A stretch of DNA of 64,000 bases. It comes from Pseudomonas sp. NFIX28 (GTDB lineage Bacteria > Pseudomonadota > Gammaproteobacteria > Pseudomonadales > Pseudomonadaceae). This document shows, piece after piece, positions 12,586 to 24,946 of the stretch. The notes below the pieces were generated by a model that saw nothing but the letters and a program-made list of their open reading frames with translations, was not told the DNA's origin and searched no databases. A program made the translations under genes and the position numbers. The number at the start of each line of letters is the position of its first letter. Within the stretch, counting starts at the first letter, position 1. The stretch is taken from the NCBI RefSeq assembly GCF_900107395.1, contig NZ_FNPW01000007.1, positions 124,001 through 188,000 on the forward strand, given 5' to 3'.

Positions 12586-15279
12586 ATGTCCCCGCCCCTG
12601 ACCAAACCCCTGGCACGTTCCTGGGTCAGTCGATTCAAGGAACAAGCCCTGGAGCGTGGCCGCCGCTACGCCCTGGAAAACCGCGTCAGGATTGTCCAGG
12701 CCGGCGACAGCATCATCACCGCCAGCTGCGAAGGCTCGGGCGGCAACGTCTATCGACAGACCATCAGCCTGCGCGAGTCGGCCAAGAACACCTTGCTGAT
12801 GGTCGACGCCTCCTGCACCTGCCCGGTCCATGGCAACTGCAAACACATTGCCGCGGTGCTGCTAAAAATCGAGGAAACCCTGGCCTACCCGGCCGCGGAG
12901 AAAGACGCCGAGCTGCTGGAAAAACTCCAGGCCGTGCTGGAAAACCGCAGCCCCGCCCCGCTGCCGCAACAAATCGTGGATAACGTGCAGCCAGTGCCCC
13001 GCTTATGGCTGGCCAGCATCGAATTCAGTGCCTTCGAACCGCGCAACGGCAGGATGCAGCGTTACATCCAGCACCGTGCCGCGCTGTCGTTCAGCTACCT
13101 GGAGGAATACGTCAGCGGGCAGAAAAACGCCGACGTAGTGATTCGCCAGGAACACCAGACCCTGCGCATCAAGCGCCAGCCAGAAGTCGAGCAATGCTAT
13201 CGCGAACAGTTGCGGGCACTGGGTTTCAAGATTGCCACCCGCCAGAGCAAGGCCCTGCCGGAAAGCGCCGGCGAGCTGTATGAAATGGTCAACGACAGCG
13301 CCTGGCTGACCTTCACCCTCAATGAATTGCCCAAGCTGCGCACCCAGGGCTGGGAGCTGCAGATCGATGACGACTTCGGCTTCGACCTGACCGCCGTGGA
13401 CGACTGGTACGCCACGGTGGACGAGGCGCCGGGGCGCGACTGGTTCGACCTGGAACTGGGCATCATCGTCAATGGCGAACGCCTGAGCCTGCTGCCGATC
13501 CTGCTCAACCTGATGCGCTCCCACGCCGAGATCCTCAACCCGGAACGCCTGGCCAAACGCCGGGACGACGAACTGATCCTGGTGAATATTCCCGGGCGTC
13601 CCAACTCATCCAACGGCCCTTTGCAGGTGGCGCTGCCCTACGGCCGGCTGAAACCGGTGCTGGCGACCCTGGGCGAGTTCTATCTGCAAGAGCCGGGCAA
13701 AACCGCGCTACGCCTGAGCCACGCCGACGCAACCCGCCTCAACCCGCTGGAAAACCTGCCGCTGCTCTGGGAAGGCGGCGACCACATCCGCTCCTTCGCC
13801 CAGCGACTGCGCGACATCAAGGATTATTCGGCCCCGGCCCCGGCCGGCCTGAACGCCATTTTGCGTCCCTATCAGCTCGAAGGCCTGAGCTGGATGCAGT
13901 CGCTGCGCCAGCTGGAAGTCGGCGGCATCCTGGCCGACGACATGGGCCTGGGCAAAACCCTGCAGACCCTGGCCCATGTGCTCAGCGAAAAGAACGCCGG
14001 GCGCCTGGATCGGCCATGCATGGTGGTCATGCCCACCAGCCTGATTCCCAACTGGCTCGACGAGGCGGCGCATTTCACGCCGCAGCTCAAGGTCCTGGCG
14101 CTGTACGGCGCCGGCCGCAAAAAACACTTCGCCCAGCTGAACGACTACGACCTGATCCTGACCACCTATGCGCTGCTGCCCAAGGATGTCGAGCAGCTCG
14201 CCGCCCTGCCCCTGCACGTGCTGGTGCTCGACGAAGCGCAATACATCAAGAACCCGTCGAGCAAGGCCGCCCAGGCCGCACGCGAACTCAACGCGCGCCA
14301 GCGCCTGTGCCTGAGCGGCACGCCGCTGGAGAATCACCTCGGCGAGCTGTGGTCGCTGTTCCACTTCCTACTGCCCGGCTGGCTGGGAGACGTGAAGAGT
14401 TTCAATCGCGACTACCGCGTGCCGATCGAAAGGCATGCCAGCGAAATGCGCCTGCAGCACCTCAACGGCCGGATCAAGCCCTTCCTGCTGCGCCGCACCA
14501 AGGAACAGGTGGCCACCGAGCTGCCGCCCAAGACCGAGATCATCCATTGGGTCGAACTCAATGAGGCCCAGCGCGATGTGTACGAAACCATGCGCCTGGC
14601 CATGGACAAGAAAGTCCGCGACGAGATTACCCGCAAGGGCGTGGCCCGCAGCCAGATCATCATTCTTGAAGCGCTGCTGAAACTGCGCCAGGTGTGCTGC
14701 GACTTGCGCCTGGTCAACGAGGACCCGGCGCCCGCGCGCGGTAGCTCGTCCGGCAAGCTCGACAGCCTGATGGAGATGCTCGAGGAGTTGTTCGACGAGG
14801 GCCGGCGCATCCTGCTGTTCTCGCAGTTCACCTCGATGCTCAGCCTGATCGAGGCCGAGCTGAAGCGGCGGAATGTCGCCTATGCCCTGCTGACCGGGCA
14901 GACTCGCGACCGCCGCACGCCGGTCAAAGACTTCCAGAGCGGCAAACTGCAAATTTTCCTGATCAGCCTGAAAGCCGGTGGCGTTGGCCTCAACCTCACC
15001 GAAGCCGACACCGTGATCCACTACGATCCTTGGTGGAACCCGGCCTCGGAAAACCAGGCCACCGACCGCGCCTATCGGATCGGCCAGGAAAAGCCGGTAT
15101 TCGTCTACAAATTGATTGCCCGCGGCACGGTGGAAGAGAAAATCCAGCACCTGCAGCAGGAGAAGTCCGACCTGGCCGCGGGCGTACTGGATGGGCGCAA
15201 GGCTGGCGACTGGAAGCTGCAGAGCGAAGACATCGAAGCCCTCTTCGCCCCGCTGCCCGACAAGAAAGGCGGACGCTGA
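12586..15279 (+). CDS. SNF2-family helicase-like ATPase with N-terminal SWIM zinc finger
   Basis: 897-residue cytoplasmic protein. A SWIM finger CxCx5CxH is at residues 77-87 (CTCPVHGNCKH), followed by a long linker domain and then an SNF2/RapA-type motor: Walker A ADDMGLGKTLQT near 449, DEAQ near 548, and the second lobe with FSQFTSMLSLIE, LISLKAGGVGLNLT and the final motif DRAYRIGQ. SWIM-SNF2 proteins are thought to remodel nucleic acid-protein complexes; no substrate is known for this one. It starts 11 bp after csiV. As I recall, PAO1 has csiV directly next to mtnP, so this gene looks lineage-specific at this position. Confidence 0.88.
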   Translation: MSPPLTKPLARSWVSRFKEQALERGRRYALENRVRIVQAGDSIITASCEGSGGNVYRQTISLRESAKNTLLMVDASCTCPVHGNCKHIAAVLLKIEETLAYPAAEKDAELLEKLQAVLENRSPAPLPQQIVDNVQPVPRLWLASIEFSAFEPRNGRMQRYIQHRAALSFSYLEEYVSGQKNADVVIRQEHQTLRIKRQPEVEQCYREQLRALGFKIATRQSKALPESAGELYEMVNDSAWLTFTLNELPKLRTQGWELQIDDDFGFDLTAVDDWYATVDEAPGRDWFDLELGIIVNGERLSLLPILLNLMRSHAEILNPERLAKRRDDELILVNIPGRPNSSNGPLQVALPYGRLKPVLATLGEFYLQEPGKTALRLSHADATRLNPLENLPLLWEGGDHIRSFAQRLRDIKDYSAPAPAGLNAILRPYQLEGLSWMQSLRQLEVGGILADDMGLGKTLQTLAHVLSEKNAGRLDRPCMVVMPTSLIPNWLDEAAHFTPQLKVLALYGAGRKKHFAQLNDYDLILTTYALLPKDVEQLAALPLHVLVLDEAQYIKNPSSKAAQAARELNARQRLCLSGTPLENHLGELWSLFHFLLPGWLGDVKSFNRDYRVPIERHASEMRLQHLNGRIKPFLLRRTKEQVATELPPKTEIIHWVELNEAQRDVYETMRLAMDKKVRDEITRKGVARSQIIILEALLKLRQVCCDLRLVNEDPAPARGSSSGKLDSLMEMLEELFDEGRRILLFSQFTSMLSLIEAELKRRNVAYALLTGQTRDRRTPVKDFQSGKLQIFLISLKAGGVGLNLTEADTVIHYDPWWNPASENQATDRAYRIGQEKPVFVYKLIARGTVEEKIQHLQQEKSDLAAGVLDGRKAGDWKLQSEDIEALFAPLPDKKGGR

Positions 15280-15367
15280 TTCGTGGCTGCTGGCGCTGCC
15301 CACGATCGGCTGCGCAGCAGACGTAAAGCCTCACGATGTTTCAGTAATATCGCGGGCTCAGGTTTTG

Positions 15368-17169
<1,802 letters not shown>

Positions 17170-17361
17170 AGCAATTCCTTAGTAACGAAGTGCGCGCACG
17201 GCATCGCAAAGCGTGCTGGCGTGGCGCGGACGCACGAACCCATTGCCGACGGCAAAGCCCGGCAAGCGAGGATCGGCGAAAGGTGTGAAGAAGGGTAGGA
17301 AACGAGAGTCGACATGGGCGGCTAGCTTAGCGGATGTAAGCTGCCGCGCCCACCCGGACGG

Positions 17362-18069
17362 TCAGGCCTTGGCGACCGCCGGCGTCGATTTGCTGCGCGG
17401 CCTGAGCTGCGCCGCAGCCATGGCATCGTCGGTGACACCGGTTTCGGCGCGCATGCCGGCCGCGAGGAACGGCACCATCAGGCGCATCACCTGCTCGATC
17501 GAGGTATTGACCCCGAAATCGGTCTCGGCGATCGCGCGCAACGCCTTGATCCCCGACATGCTGAACGCTGCCGCTCCAAGCATGAAATGCACACGCCAGA
17601 ACAGTTCGATCGGTGGAATGCGCGGCGCGGCTTCGTTGACCAAAAGCATGTAGCGACGGAAAACCTTGCCGTACATGTCTTCCAGATAACGCCGCAGGTG
17701 CCCTTGGCTCTGGCTGAAGGCCAGGCCCAGAAGGCGCATGAAGATGGACAGGTCATTGCCGCTGCGAGGCTGGACCACCAGCGCCTGCTCGACGAGGATT
17801 TCCAGCAGCTCTTCGAGGGTCGGCTTGCTGTCCGGCTTGGCCGAACGCCGCTCCAGCTCTCGATCGAGACTGACGCAAAACGGCCCGAGGAAGCGCGAGA
17901 ACACCGCCTGGATCAGGGCCTTTTTGGAACCGAAATGATAATTCACCGCCGCCAGGTTGACCCCGGCCTTGCTGGTGATCAGCCGCAATGAGGTTTCGGC
18001 AAAACCTTTTTCCGCGAACAACTGCTCGGCAGCATCGAGAATGCGTTCAACGGTTTCCGACTGGGCCAT
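17362..18069 (-). CDS. psrA: TetR-family regulator PsrA
   Basis: 235-residue TetR-type regulator that senses long-chain fatty acids, represses fadBA-type beta-oxidation genes and its own gene, and activates rpoS in Pseudomonas. The N-terminal helix-turn-helix is clear: TVERILDAAEQLFAEKGF, then SLRLITSKAGVNLAAVNYHF (about 8-46). ATG at 18069 follows GGAG and gives MAQSETVERIL; the in-frame ATG at 18087 adds six residues. A doubled palindromic operator lies just upstream (18085-18111), consistent with autorepression. The neighbour on the other side is lexA, divergent. Confidence 0.93.
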   Translation of the reverse strand: MAQSETVERILDAAEQLFAEKGFAETSLRLITSKAGVNLAAVNYHFGSKKALIQAVFSRFLGPFCVSLDRELERRSAKPDSKPTLEELLEILVEQALVVQPRSGNDLSIFMRLLGLAFSQSQGHLRRYLEDMYGKVFRRYMLLVNEAAPRIPPIELFWRVHFMLGAAAFSMSGIKALRAIAETDFGVNTSIEQVMRLMVPFLAAGMRAETGVTDDAMAAAQLRPRSKSTPAVAKA

Positions 18070-18084
18070 GGCTACTCCGCCTGA

Positions 18085-18111
18085 CAAACACTTGTTTGAA
18101 ACATACGTTTC
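18085..18111 (-). promoter_or_regulatory. Tandem PsrA operators upstream of psrA
   Basis: Two perfect palindromes share one base: CAAAC-ACTT-GTTTG at 18085-18098 and GAAAC-ATAC-GTTTC at 18098-18111. Both fit the published PsrA consensus (G/C)AAAC-N2-4-GTTT(G/C). The site is 16 bp upstream of the psrA start codon, a position suited to repression. Confidence 0.88.
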
Positions 18112-18276
18112 AGCCCTCGCCTTGTCAAGCCTGCCTGTCCGTTTTGCGGCCGGTCAGTCAGCTATTTAATCATACCTGCCGCTTCCTGTAGCCAGCCACG
18201 CGACACCGGGCATGTGCAGCGCCGCCCCGACCGTCCAGCGGCGATTGGAAAAAGGAGGATTGCCAAGCAGCACTCA

Positions 18277-18292
18277 CTGTATATAATTCCAG
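18277..18292 (+). promoter_or_regulatory. SOS box 1 of lexA-sulA
   Basis: CTGTATATAATTCCAG fits the LexA box CTG-N10-CAG with the usual AT-rich interior. It is 30 bp before the lexA start codon and contains a TATAAT-like -10, so LexA binding would cover the promoter. Confidence 0.9.
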
Positions 18293-18295
18293 TCA

Positions 18296-18311
18296 CTGTA
18301 TAAAAAGACAG
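18296..18311 (+). promoter_or_regulatory. SOS box 2 of lexA-sulA
   Basis: CTGTATAAAAAGACAG is a second CTG-N10-CAG box, 19 bp (start to start) after the first and 11 bp before the lexA start codon. Paired boxes are common for lexA autoregulation. Confidence 0.9.
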
Positions 18312-18321
18312 AGCGATCGAC

Positions 18322-18930
18322 ATGCTAAAACTGACGCCACGCCAAGCTGAGATTCTGGCTTTTATCAAACGCTGCCTCGAAGACAACGGCTACCCGCCGA
18401 CCCGCGCGGAAATTGCCCAGGAACTGGGCTTCAAGTCGCCCAACGCCGCTGAAGAGCACCTCAAGGCGCTGGCTCGCAAGGGCGCGATCGAAATGACTCC
18501 GGGTGCCTCCCGCGGCATTCGCATCCCGGGGTTCGAGGCCAAGCCCGACGACTCCAGCTTGCCCATCATCGGCCGGGTTGCCGCTGGCGCCCCGATTCTC
18601 GCCGAACAGCACATCGAAGAATCTTGCAACATCAACCCGGCCTTCTTCCATCCTCGCGCGGACTACCTGCTGCGGGTTCACGGCATGAGCATGAAGGATA
18701 TCGGCATTTTCGATGGCGACCTGCTGGCCGTGCACACCACGCGCGAGGCCCGCAATGGCCAGGTGGTGGTCGCCCGCATCGGCGATGAAGTCACCGTGAA
18801 ACGCTTCAAGCGCGAAGGCAGCAAAGTCTGGCTGATTGCCGAAAACCCTGAGTTCGCCCCTATCGAAGTCAACCTGAAAGATCAGGACCTGGTGATCGAA
18901 GGCTTGAGTGTCGGCGTCATTCGCCGCTAA
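18322..18930 (+). CDS. lexA: SOS repressor LexA
   Basis: 202-residue repressor and self-cleaving serine protease. The N-terminal winged helix ([15 protein letters not shown] ... [11 protein letters not shown]) precedes the cleavage site Ala88-Gly89 (RVAAGAP), catalytic Ser123 (HGMSMKD) and Lys160 (VTVKRFK). All key residues are intact. RecA-stimulated cleavage would derepress this operon and other SOS genes. sulA follows 10 bp downstream in the same operon. Confidence 0.97.
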   Translation: MLKLTPRQAEILAFIKRCLEDNGYPPTRAEIAQELGFKSPNAAEEHLKALARKGAIEMTPGASRGIRIPGFEAKPDDSSLPIIGRVAAGAPILAEQHIEESCNINPAFFHPRADYLLRVHGMSMKDIGIFDGDLLAVHTTREARNGQVVVARIGDEVTVKRFKREGSKVWLIAENPEFAPIEVNLKDQDLVIEGLSVGVIRR

Positions 18931-18940
18931 AGGAGGCTGT

Positions 18941-19414
18941 ATGCAGTTCCCTCACACACCACAGCATGCACAACTGCCACTGTTCGAAGCGTTCATGGCC
19001 CAGCCGATGGCGCCCATCCTCAAAGAGGTCGTTGAATCGCCCTGGAGCAATGAACCGGAAGCCTTCAGTGAACTGTCGCTACGCGGTGCCGCCGGGAACT
19101 GCCTGAGCTTGCTGGCCCCTATCCTCCGGGAACTGAGCCAGGACCAGGACGCGCGCTGGCTGACACTGATTGCGCCACCGGCAAGCCTGACCCAGGCGTG
19201 GCTACGGGATGCCGGCCTGAACCGCGAACGGATTCTGCTGCTGCACCCGCGCGGCGCCCAAAGCGCACAACAATTGGCCTGCGAGGCTCTACGCCTGGGA
19301 CGCAGCCACACCGTTGTCAGCTGGCTCAACCCGCTGAACAGCAACGGCCGCCAGCAGCTCATCAGCGCAGCCCGTACAGGCGACGCACAAAGCCTGAATA
19401 TTCGCCTGGGATGA
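18941..19414 (+). CDS. sulA: SOS cell-division inhibitor SulA
   Basis: 157-residue SulA-family protein that blocks FtsZ polymerisation during the SOS response. The ATG at 18941 follows a strong AAAGGAGG ribosome site, giving MQFPHTPQHAQLPLFEAFM; an upstream in-frame start at 18908 lies inside lexA. The core LTLIAPPASLTQAWLRDAGLN and the WLNPLNSNGRQQL region match the family. Control is through the lexA boxes upstream. Confidence 0.9.
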   Translation: MQFPHTPQHAQLPLFEAFMAQPMAPILKEVVESPWSNEPEAFSELSLRGAAGNCLSLLAPILRELSQDQDARWLTLIAPPASLTQAWLRDAGLNRERILLLHPRGAQSAQQLACEALRLGRSHTVVSWLNPLNSNGRQQLISAARTGDAQSLNIRLG

Positions 19415-19452
19415 TCGCAAGAAGCGTCGAGGGATACGCTTGAATGACATAA

Positions 19453-19475
19453 GGCTTCTCCAGGATTGAGAAGCC
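19453..19475. terminator. Hairpin between sulA and the next small gene
   Basis: GGCTTCTC (19453-19460) pairs perfectly with GAGAAGCC (19468-19475) around a 7-nt loop. It is between two convergent genes; no strong U-tract follows on either strand, so terminator function is tentative. Confidence 0.35.
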
Positions 19476-19518
19476 GAAAGGAAGCGACGAACGACAGCTA
19501 AAAAGCCGACAAACGGAC

Positions 19519-19752
19519 TCAGTGAAGAACCCGCGGCCCCTCTTCCTTCTCCAATTCGCCTTCAACCAGGCGACCCGCCATCTGCACACCCACACTCAAC
19601 ATGGCCTTGGCCACCTCGACATGCTGGCCTTGCAAGAAGGCTTTGGCATCCTCTGAAAAGTCCAGAGTAACCAGAGAACCCTCGTCCTCAGCCCTGCGCA
19701 GCTCGATACGACCGTCTGGCAATTCGACAATTTCTAGAAAGGACGTTGGCAT
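19519..19752 (-). CDS. Small conserved protein of unknown function
   Basis: 77-residue protein, no signal peptide, mixed alpha/beta, beginning MPTSFLEIVELPDGRIELRR and ending in an acidic tail (EGELEKEEG). I do not recognise a functional domain; it corresponds in position to a hypothetical gene between sulA and topA in other Pseudomonas. The ATG at 19752 is preferred because a perfect extended -10 (TGATATAAT, -10 hexamer at 19781-19786) lies just upstream and would start transcription downstream of the alternative ATG at 19794, which would give 91 residues. Confidence 0.65.
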   Translation of the reverse strand: MPTSFLEIVELPDGRIELRRAEDEGSLVTLDFSEDAKAFLQGQHVEVAKAMLSVGVQMAGRLVEGELEKEEGPRVLH

Positions 19753-20023
19753 AAAGGTCTGTTCTCCACGAAAGGCCGGGATTATATCAGTCATCGCCTC
19801 GACCTCGCGCGGGCCCAAACGGTTTTCTTTATTTGCCTGCCGTTACGAACAGGCATTTGTCGGTAGCAACTCGACTTGCAATCAAAACCGGTAAGCAGCT
19901 TCCCTACCGGAAAACAGCATAGTGACCGTCTTCCCGTTAATAGCCGCCCTAAAAGCGCGGGAGCGCCTGGATACAGCGATTGAACGGCCCACTCATCCTT
20001 GAATAATCGACCCTAGCGACGGT

Positions 20024-20548
20024 TCAACACTCGTTGAGGCCGTCACGGAAACGAATGGCCAAAGCCTTGAGGTTCTGACGCCATTGCTCCAGCTCTTCCC
20101 GGCTCAGCTGCGGTGCCTGCTCCTCTTCATCGAGGTTCACCGCGACAATCAGAGGCTGGGTGACATCGCCCTTGGGCTTATGTGGCACTCGCGGTGGTTG
20201 GAACATGGCTGAATGTGCCGCCAGCAGCTTCGCCAGCCAGGTTTCCGGGTTATGGGCCAGCTCCACCAATTCGGCCAGCTCAGGAATGGCAACGCTCTCC
20301 AGCACTTCGCGAGTCAACAGCAGCTCCGCGCGGGGTGCATTGGCCTGGGGAAGACGATAGAAGCCGGCAATTTCGTGACACAACCCCAGCAATGCGCCGT
20401 ACAGATGAAACAGCACCGACTCTCGTCCTGCCTGGGCCAGCGCCTGAGCGTTCATTGCCCCACCCGCTTCGGCCCGCGCCAAGGCTTCCAGCGACAGGCC
20501 GGCGAAGTAAATTTTCTGATTGGTACGGGTATAGAGTTCGTGGGCCAT
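20024..20548 (-). CDS. DUF6586-like protein of unknown function
   Basis: 174-residue soluble, mostly helical protein starting MAHELYTRTNQKIYFAGLSLEAL, with a conserved-looking FHLYGALLGLCHEIAGFY segment and LSREELEQWRQNLKALAIRFRDGLNEC at the end. No catalytic motif is visible. Start ATG at 20548, with GGAG 9 nt upstream; earlier in-frame codons are not supported. It lies upstream of and in the same direction as the small gene at 19519, and downstream of topA. The DUF name is from memory. Confidence 0.68.
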   Translation of the reverse strand: MAHELYTRTNQKIYFAGLSLEALARAEAGGAMNAQALAQAGRESVLFHLYGALLGLCHEIAGFYRLPQANAPRAELLLTREVLESVAIPELAELVELAHNPETWLAKLLAAHSAMFQPPRVPHKPKGDVTQPLIVAVNLDEEEQAPQLSREELEQWRQNLKALAIRFRDGLNEC

Positions 20549-20627
20549 GACGGCAATCTCCACAACGAATAGATAGCAACGAGCCGGCCTTACAGTGTCA
20601 TGGAACACTCCAGCCGACCGCAAGCCC

Positions 20628-20666
20628 AAAAGAAAGGCCGCGTACCCGTCAAAGGTTACGCGGCCT
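20628..20666 (-). terminator. Terminator of topA
   Basis: GGCCGCGTA (20636-20644) pairs with TACGCGGCC (20657-20665). Read on the minus strand the stem is followed by TTTCTTTT, so it terminates topA about 25-50 nt after its stop. Confidence 0.8.
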
Positions 20667-20689
20667 GTCGGAAGTGTCCGATATGGACC

Positions 20690-23302
20690 TTAACGCTTGT
20701 CTTCGACCTTCCAGCTACCACCGTCGTAGAACGCACGCCAGCCGGTCGGCTTGCCGTCCACCTCGGTCTGCACGTATTGCTCCTTGGTCTTGCGGCTGTA
20801 GCGGATCACCGCCGGGCGACCTTCCGGGTCCTTCTTCGGCGCTTCGCAGAGGAAGTGATACTTCGGATCGATCTCGTCCTTGTGCGGGATCAGCTCGAGC
20901 ACCAACGGTGCGCGGGTTTCACGGTTTTTCGGGAACTGGCTGGCCGCCAGGAACAGACCCGATGCCCCGTCGCGCAGGATGTAGGTGTCGTTGACCTTCT
21001 CGCATTTCAGCTCGGGCATCTTCACCGGATCCATCTTCGGCGGCGCCGCGTCACCGCTCTTGAGCAGCTTGCGGGTGTTCTTGCAGGTCGGGTTGGTGCA
21101 CCCGAAGAACTTGCCGAAACGACCGGTCTTGAGCTGCATCTCGCTGCCGCACTTGTCGCATTCCAGGCTCGGACCTTCGTAGCCCTTGATGCGGTAGCTG
21201 CCTTCTTCGATCTCGTAGCCTGCGCAATCCGGGTTGTTGCCACAGATGTGCAGCTTGCGTTTCTCGTCCAGCAGATAGGCGTCCATTGCCGTGCTGCAGA
21301 TCGGGCAACGGTGCTTGCCACGCAATACCAGCGATTCGGATTCACCCTCGTCGTCCGCGGCGATTTCGTCGCCCGGCACCAGGTTGACAGTAGCCTTGCA
21401 GCGTTCTTTCGGCGGCAGGCTGTAACCCGAACACCCGAGGAACACGCCGGTAGACGCGGTGCGAATCTGCATCGGACGACCGCAGGTGAGGCACGGGATA
21501 TCGGTCATCACCGGCTGGTTGGCGCGCATGCCGCTTTCGCTGCCTTCGGCCACTTCAAGCTTCTTCTTGAAGTCACCGTAGAACTCATCGAGGACGTTTT
21601 TCCAATCGCGCTCGCCCTGGGCCACATCATCGAGATGCTCTTCCATGCCGGCGGTGAAGCCGTAGTCCATCAGATTGGAGAAACTCTCGGACAGACGCTC
21701 GGTGACGATATCGCCCATCTTTTCCGAATAGAAACGACGGTTGTGCAGCGCCACGTAGCCACGGTCCTGGATGGTGGAAATGATCGCCGCATAGGTCGAA
21801 GGACGACCGATGCCACGTTTTTCCATTTCCTTGACCAGGCTGGCTTCGGAATAACGCGCCGGCGGCTTGGTGAAGTGCTGGCTCGGGTCGAGCTTGATCA
21901 GCTTCAGCACATCGCCCTGCGCCATGTCCGGCAGGACATCGTCGTCGCCCGGCTTGCTCATTTGCGGCATGACCCGGGTGTAACCGTCGAACTTGAGAAT
22001 ACGGCCCTTGGCACGCAGCTCGAAGCCACCAGCGGCAACGCTGACGGTGGTCGACAGGTATTGCGCCGGCAACATCTGGCAAGCCACGAACTGGCGCCAG
22101 ATCAGCTCGTAGAGGCGCTCGGCGTCACGTTCCATGCCCGACAGCTTGCTTGGATGGGTGTTTACATCGGACGGACGAATTGCTTCGTGCGCCTCCTGGG
22201 CCCCTTCCTTGCTGCTGTAGAAATTCGGCGAGGACGGCAGGTATTTATTGCCGAACTCTTCTTCGATATAGGTCCGCGCCATCGTCAGGGCATCAGCCGA
22301 GAGGTTGGTCGAGTCGGTACGCATATAGGTGATGTAGCCGGCCTCATACAGACGCTGGGCCATCATCATGGTTTTCTTCACCCCGAAGCCCAGGCGGTTG
22401 CTCGCGGCCTGTTGCAGGGTGGAAGTAATGAAAGGAGCCGATGGCTTGCTGCTGGTCGGCTTGTCTTCCCGCTTGGCGATGGTGTAGGTCGAAGCCTTGA
22501 GCTTCTCCAGCGCCGCCATGGCCTGGGCTTCGTTCAGCGGCTTGAAGGCCTCGCCGTTTTCCCGGGCCACTTCGAAGCGCACGTTGGCGCCCTTGGCGGT
22601 ACCGAGGTCGGCATGAACTTCCCAATATTCTTCAGGGATGAAGGCGCGAATTTCGCGCTCACGCTCCACCACCAACTTCACCGCCACCGATTGCACACGA
22701 CCGGCAGACAGGCCACGGGCGATTTTGGCCCACAGCAGCGGCGAAACCATGTAACCCACCACGCGGTCGAGGAAACGACGCGCCTGCTGAGCATTGACCC
22801 GATCGATATCCAGCTCGCCCGGCTGGGAGAAGGCTTCCTGAATCGCCTTCTTGGTGATTTCGTTGAACACCACGCGCTTGTAGCGGCTGTCATCCCCACC
22901 AATGGCTTCCCGCAGGTGCCAGGCAATGGCCTCCCCTTCGCGGTCCAAGTCCGTTGCGAGATAGATGGTGTCGGCATCCTTGGCGAGCCGGCGCAACTCT
23001 TCGATGACTTTTTCCTTGCCAGGAAGGATCTCGTACTTGGCCTTCCAGCCGTGGTCCGGATCGACTCCCATGCGCGAGACCAGCTGCTTGCGCGCCTTCT
23101 CCTTGGCCGACAGCGCCGGCGCTTCACCAGCAGCCGCCTTGCCACGCTTGGCGGCAGGCTCTTTGGCGGCGCTCGCCGAACCACTGGTGGGCAGGTCTCG
23201 GATATGGCCGATACTCGACTTCACCACGTATTGGTTACCCAAGTACTTGTTGATGGTCTTGGCCTTAGCCGGGGATTCCACAATGACCAGCGATTTGCCC
23301 AT
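20690..23302 (-). CDS. topA: DNA topoisomerase I (omega protein)
   Basis: 870-residue type IA topoisomerase that relaxes negatively supercoiled DNA. The Toprim domain begins [21 protein letters not shown] and carries the metal-binding DxDxE in [13 protein letters not shown]; the catalytic Tyr is in [14 protein letters not shown] near 330. Three C4 zinc fingers follow from about 590 (CLTCGRP...[12 protein letters not shown]...[15 protein letters not shown]...CTNPTC), then a basic C-terminal region. ATG at 23302 is the conventional start; the in-frame 23380 start adds 26 residues without support. Confidence 0.97.
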   Translation of the reverse strand: MGKSLVIVESPAKAKTINKYLGNQYVVKSSIGHIRDLPTSGSASAAKEPAAKRGKAAAGEAPALSAKEKARKQLVSRMGVDPDHGWKAKYEILPGKEKVIEELRRLAKDADTIYLATDLDREGEAIAWHLREAIGGDDSRYKRVVFNEITKKAIQEAFSQPGELDIDRVNAQQARRFLDRVVGYMVSPLLWAKIARGLSAGRVQSVAVKLVVEREREIRAFIPEEYWEVHADLGTAKGANVRFEVARENGEAFKPLNEAQAMAALEKLKASTYTIAKREDKPTSSKPSAPFITSTLQQAASNRLGFGVKKTMMMAQRLYEAGYITYMRTDSTNLSADALTMARTYIEEEFGNKYLPSSPNFYSSKEGAQEAHEAIRPSDVNTHPSKLSGMERDAERLYELIWRQFVACQMLPAQYLSTTVSVAAGGFELRAKGRILKFDGYTRVMPQMSKPGDDDVLPDMAQGDVLKLIKLDPSQHFTKPPARYSEASLVKEMEKRGIGRPSTYAAIISTIQDRGYVALHNRRFYSEKMGDIVTERLSESFSNLMDYGFTAGMEEHLDDVAQGERDWKNVLDEFYGDFKKKLEVAEGSESGMRANQPVMTDIPCLTCGRPMQIRTASTGVFLGCSGYSLPPKERCKATVNLVPGDEIAADDEGESESLVLRGKHRCPICSTAMDAYLLDEKRKLHICGNNPDCAGYEIEEGSYRIKGYEGPSLECDKCGSEMQLKTGRFGKFFGCTNPTCKNTRKLLKSGDAAPPKMDPVKMPELKCEKVNDTYILRDGASGLFLAASQFPKNRETRAPLVLELIPHKDEIDPKYHFLCEAPKKDPEGRPAVIRYSRKTKEQYVQTEVDGKPTGWRAFYDGGSWKVEDKR

Positions 23303-23416
23303 GGATCGGAAAATTCCTGAATTCGAGAAGTGAAAGGCGGTTGGCGCCTGACGCGGCACCGCTATATATAGTGGCAACAAGGTGAGGTCAAGCGCAGGGT
23401 TCCGCGCGACCCCGGC

Positions 23417-23653
23417 TCAAGGCTGCGAAAAAAGGCTGGGTTCGGCCTGCACCAAAGCAAAGCGTGGCACCTGCTCGCCGTCAACCTCGACCGACTCCAG
23501 GAACATGCTCAAGGGGCGCACCCAAAAGCCGTAATCGCCATACAGGGCTTGATAGAACACCACTTCTTCTTCCGTCTCGGAATGCCGCGCCACACTGAAA
23601 ACGCGGTACTGCGGTCCCTTGTAATGCTGATAGAGCCCGGGTTGTAACTGCAT
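23417..23653 (-). CDS. DUF1653 domain protein
   Basis: 78-residue single-domain protein of unknown function. The DUF1653 pattern is clear: GLYQHYKGPQYRVFSVARHSE, then VVFYQALYGDYGFWVRPLSMF. The fold is a small beta-barrel without known activity. ATG at 23653; the earlier in-frame TTG is unlikely. It lies between topA and fadA, as in other Pseudomonas. Confidence 0.85.
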   Translation of the reverse strand: MQLQPGLYQHYKGPQYRVFSVARHSETEEEVVFYQALYGDYGFWVRPLSMFLESVEVDGEQVPRFALVQAEPSLFSQP

Positions 23654-23691
23654 GTTCTGGCCCTCGTACAAATTAAAAATAATAAATCTTC

Positions 23692-23723
23692 AGAAAAACA
23701 AAAACCGGGGCACTGGGCCCCGG
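23692..23723 (-). terminator. Terminator of the fadBA operon
   Basis: CCGGGGC (23705-23711) pairs with GCCCCGG (23717-23723) around a 5-nt loop. On the minus strand it is followed by TTTTTGTTTTT, an excellent U-tract, right after the fadA stop. Confidence 0.88.
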
Positions 23724-23741
23724 CTTCCATCAACGCAACGC

Positions 23742-24932
<1,191 letters not shown>

Positions 24933-24946
24933 CTAGTAGGGGGCGC

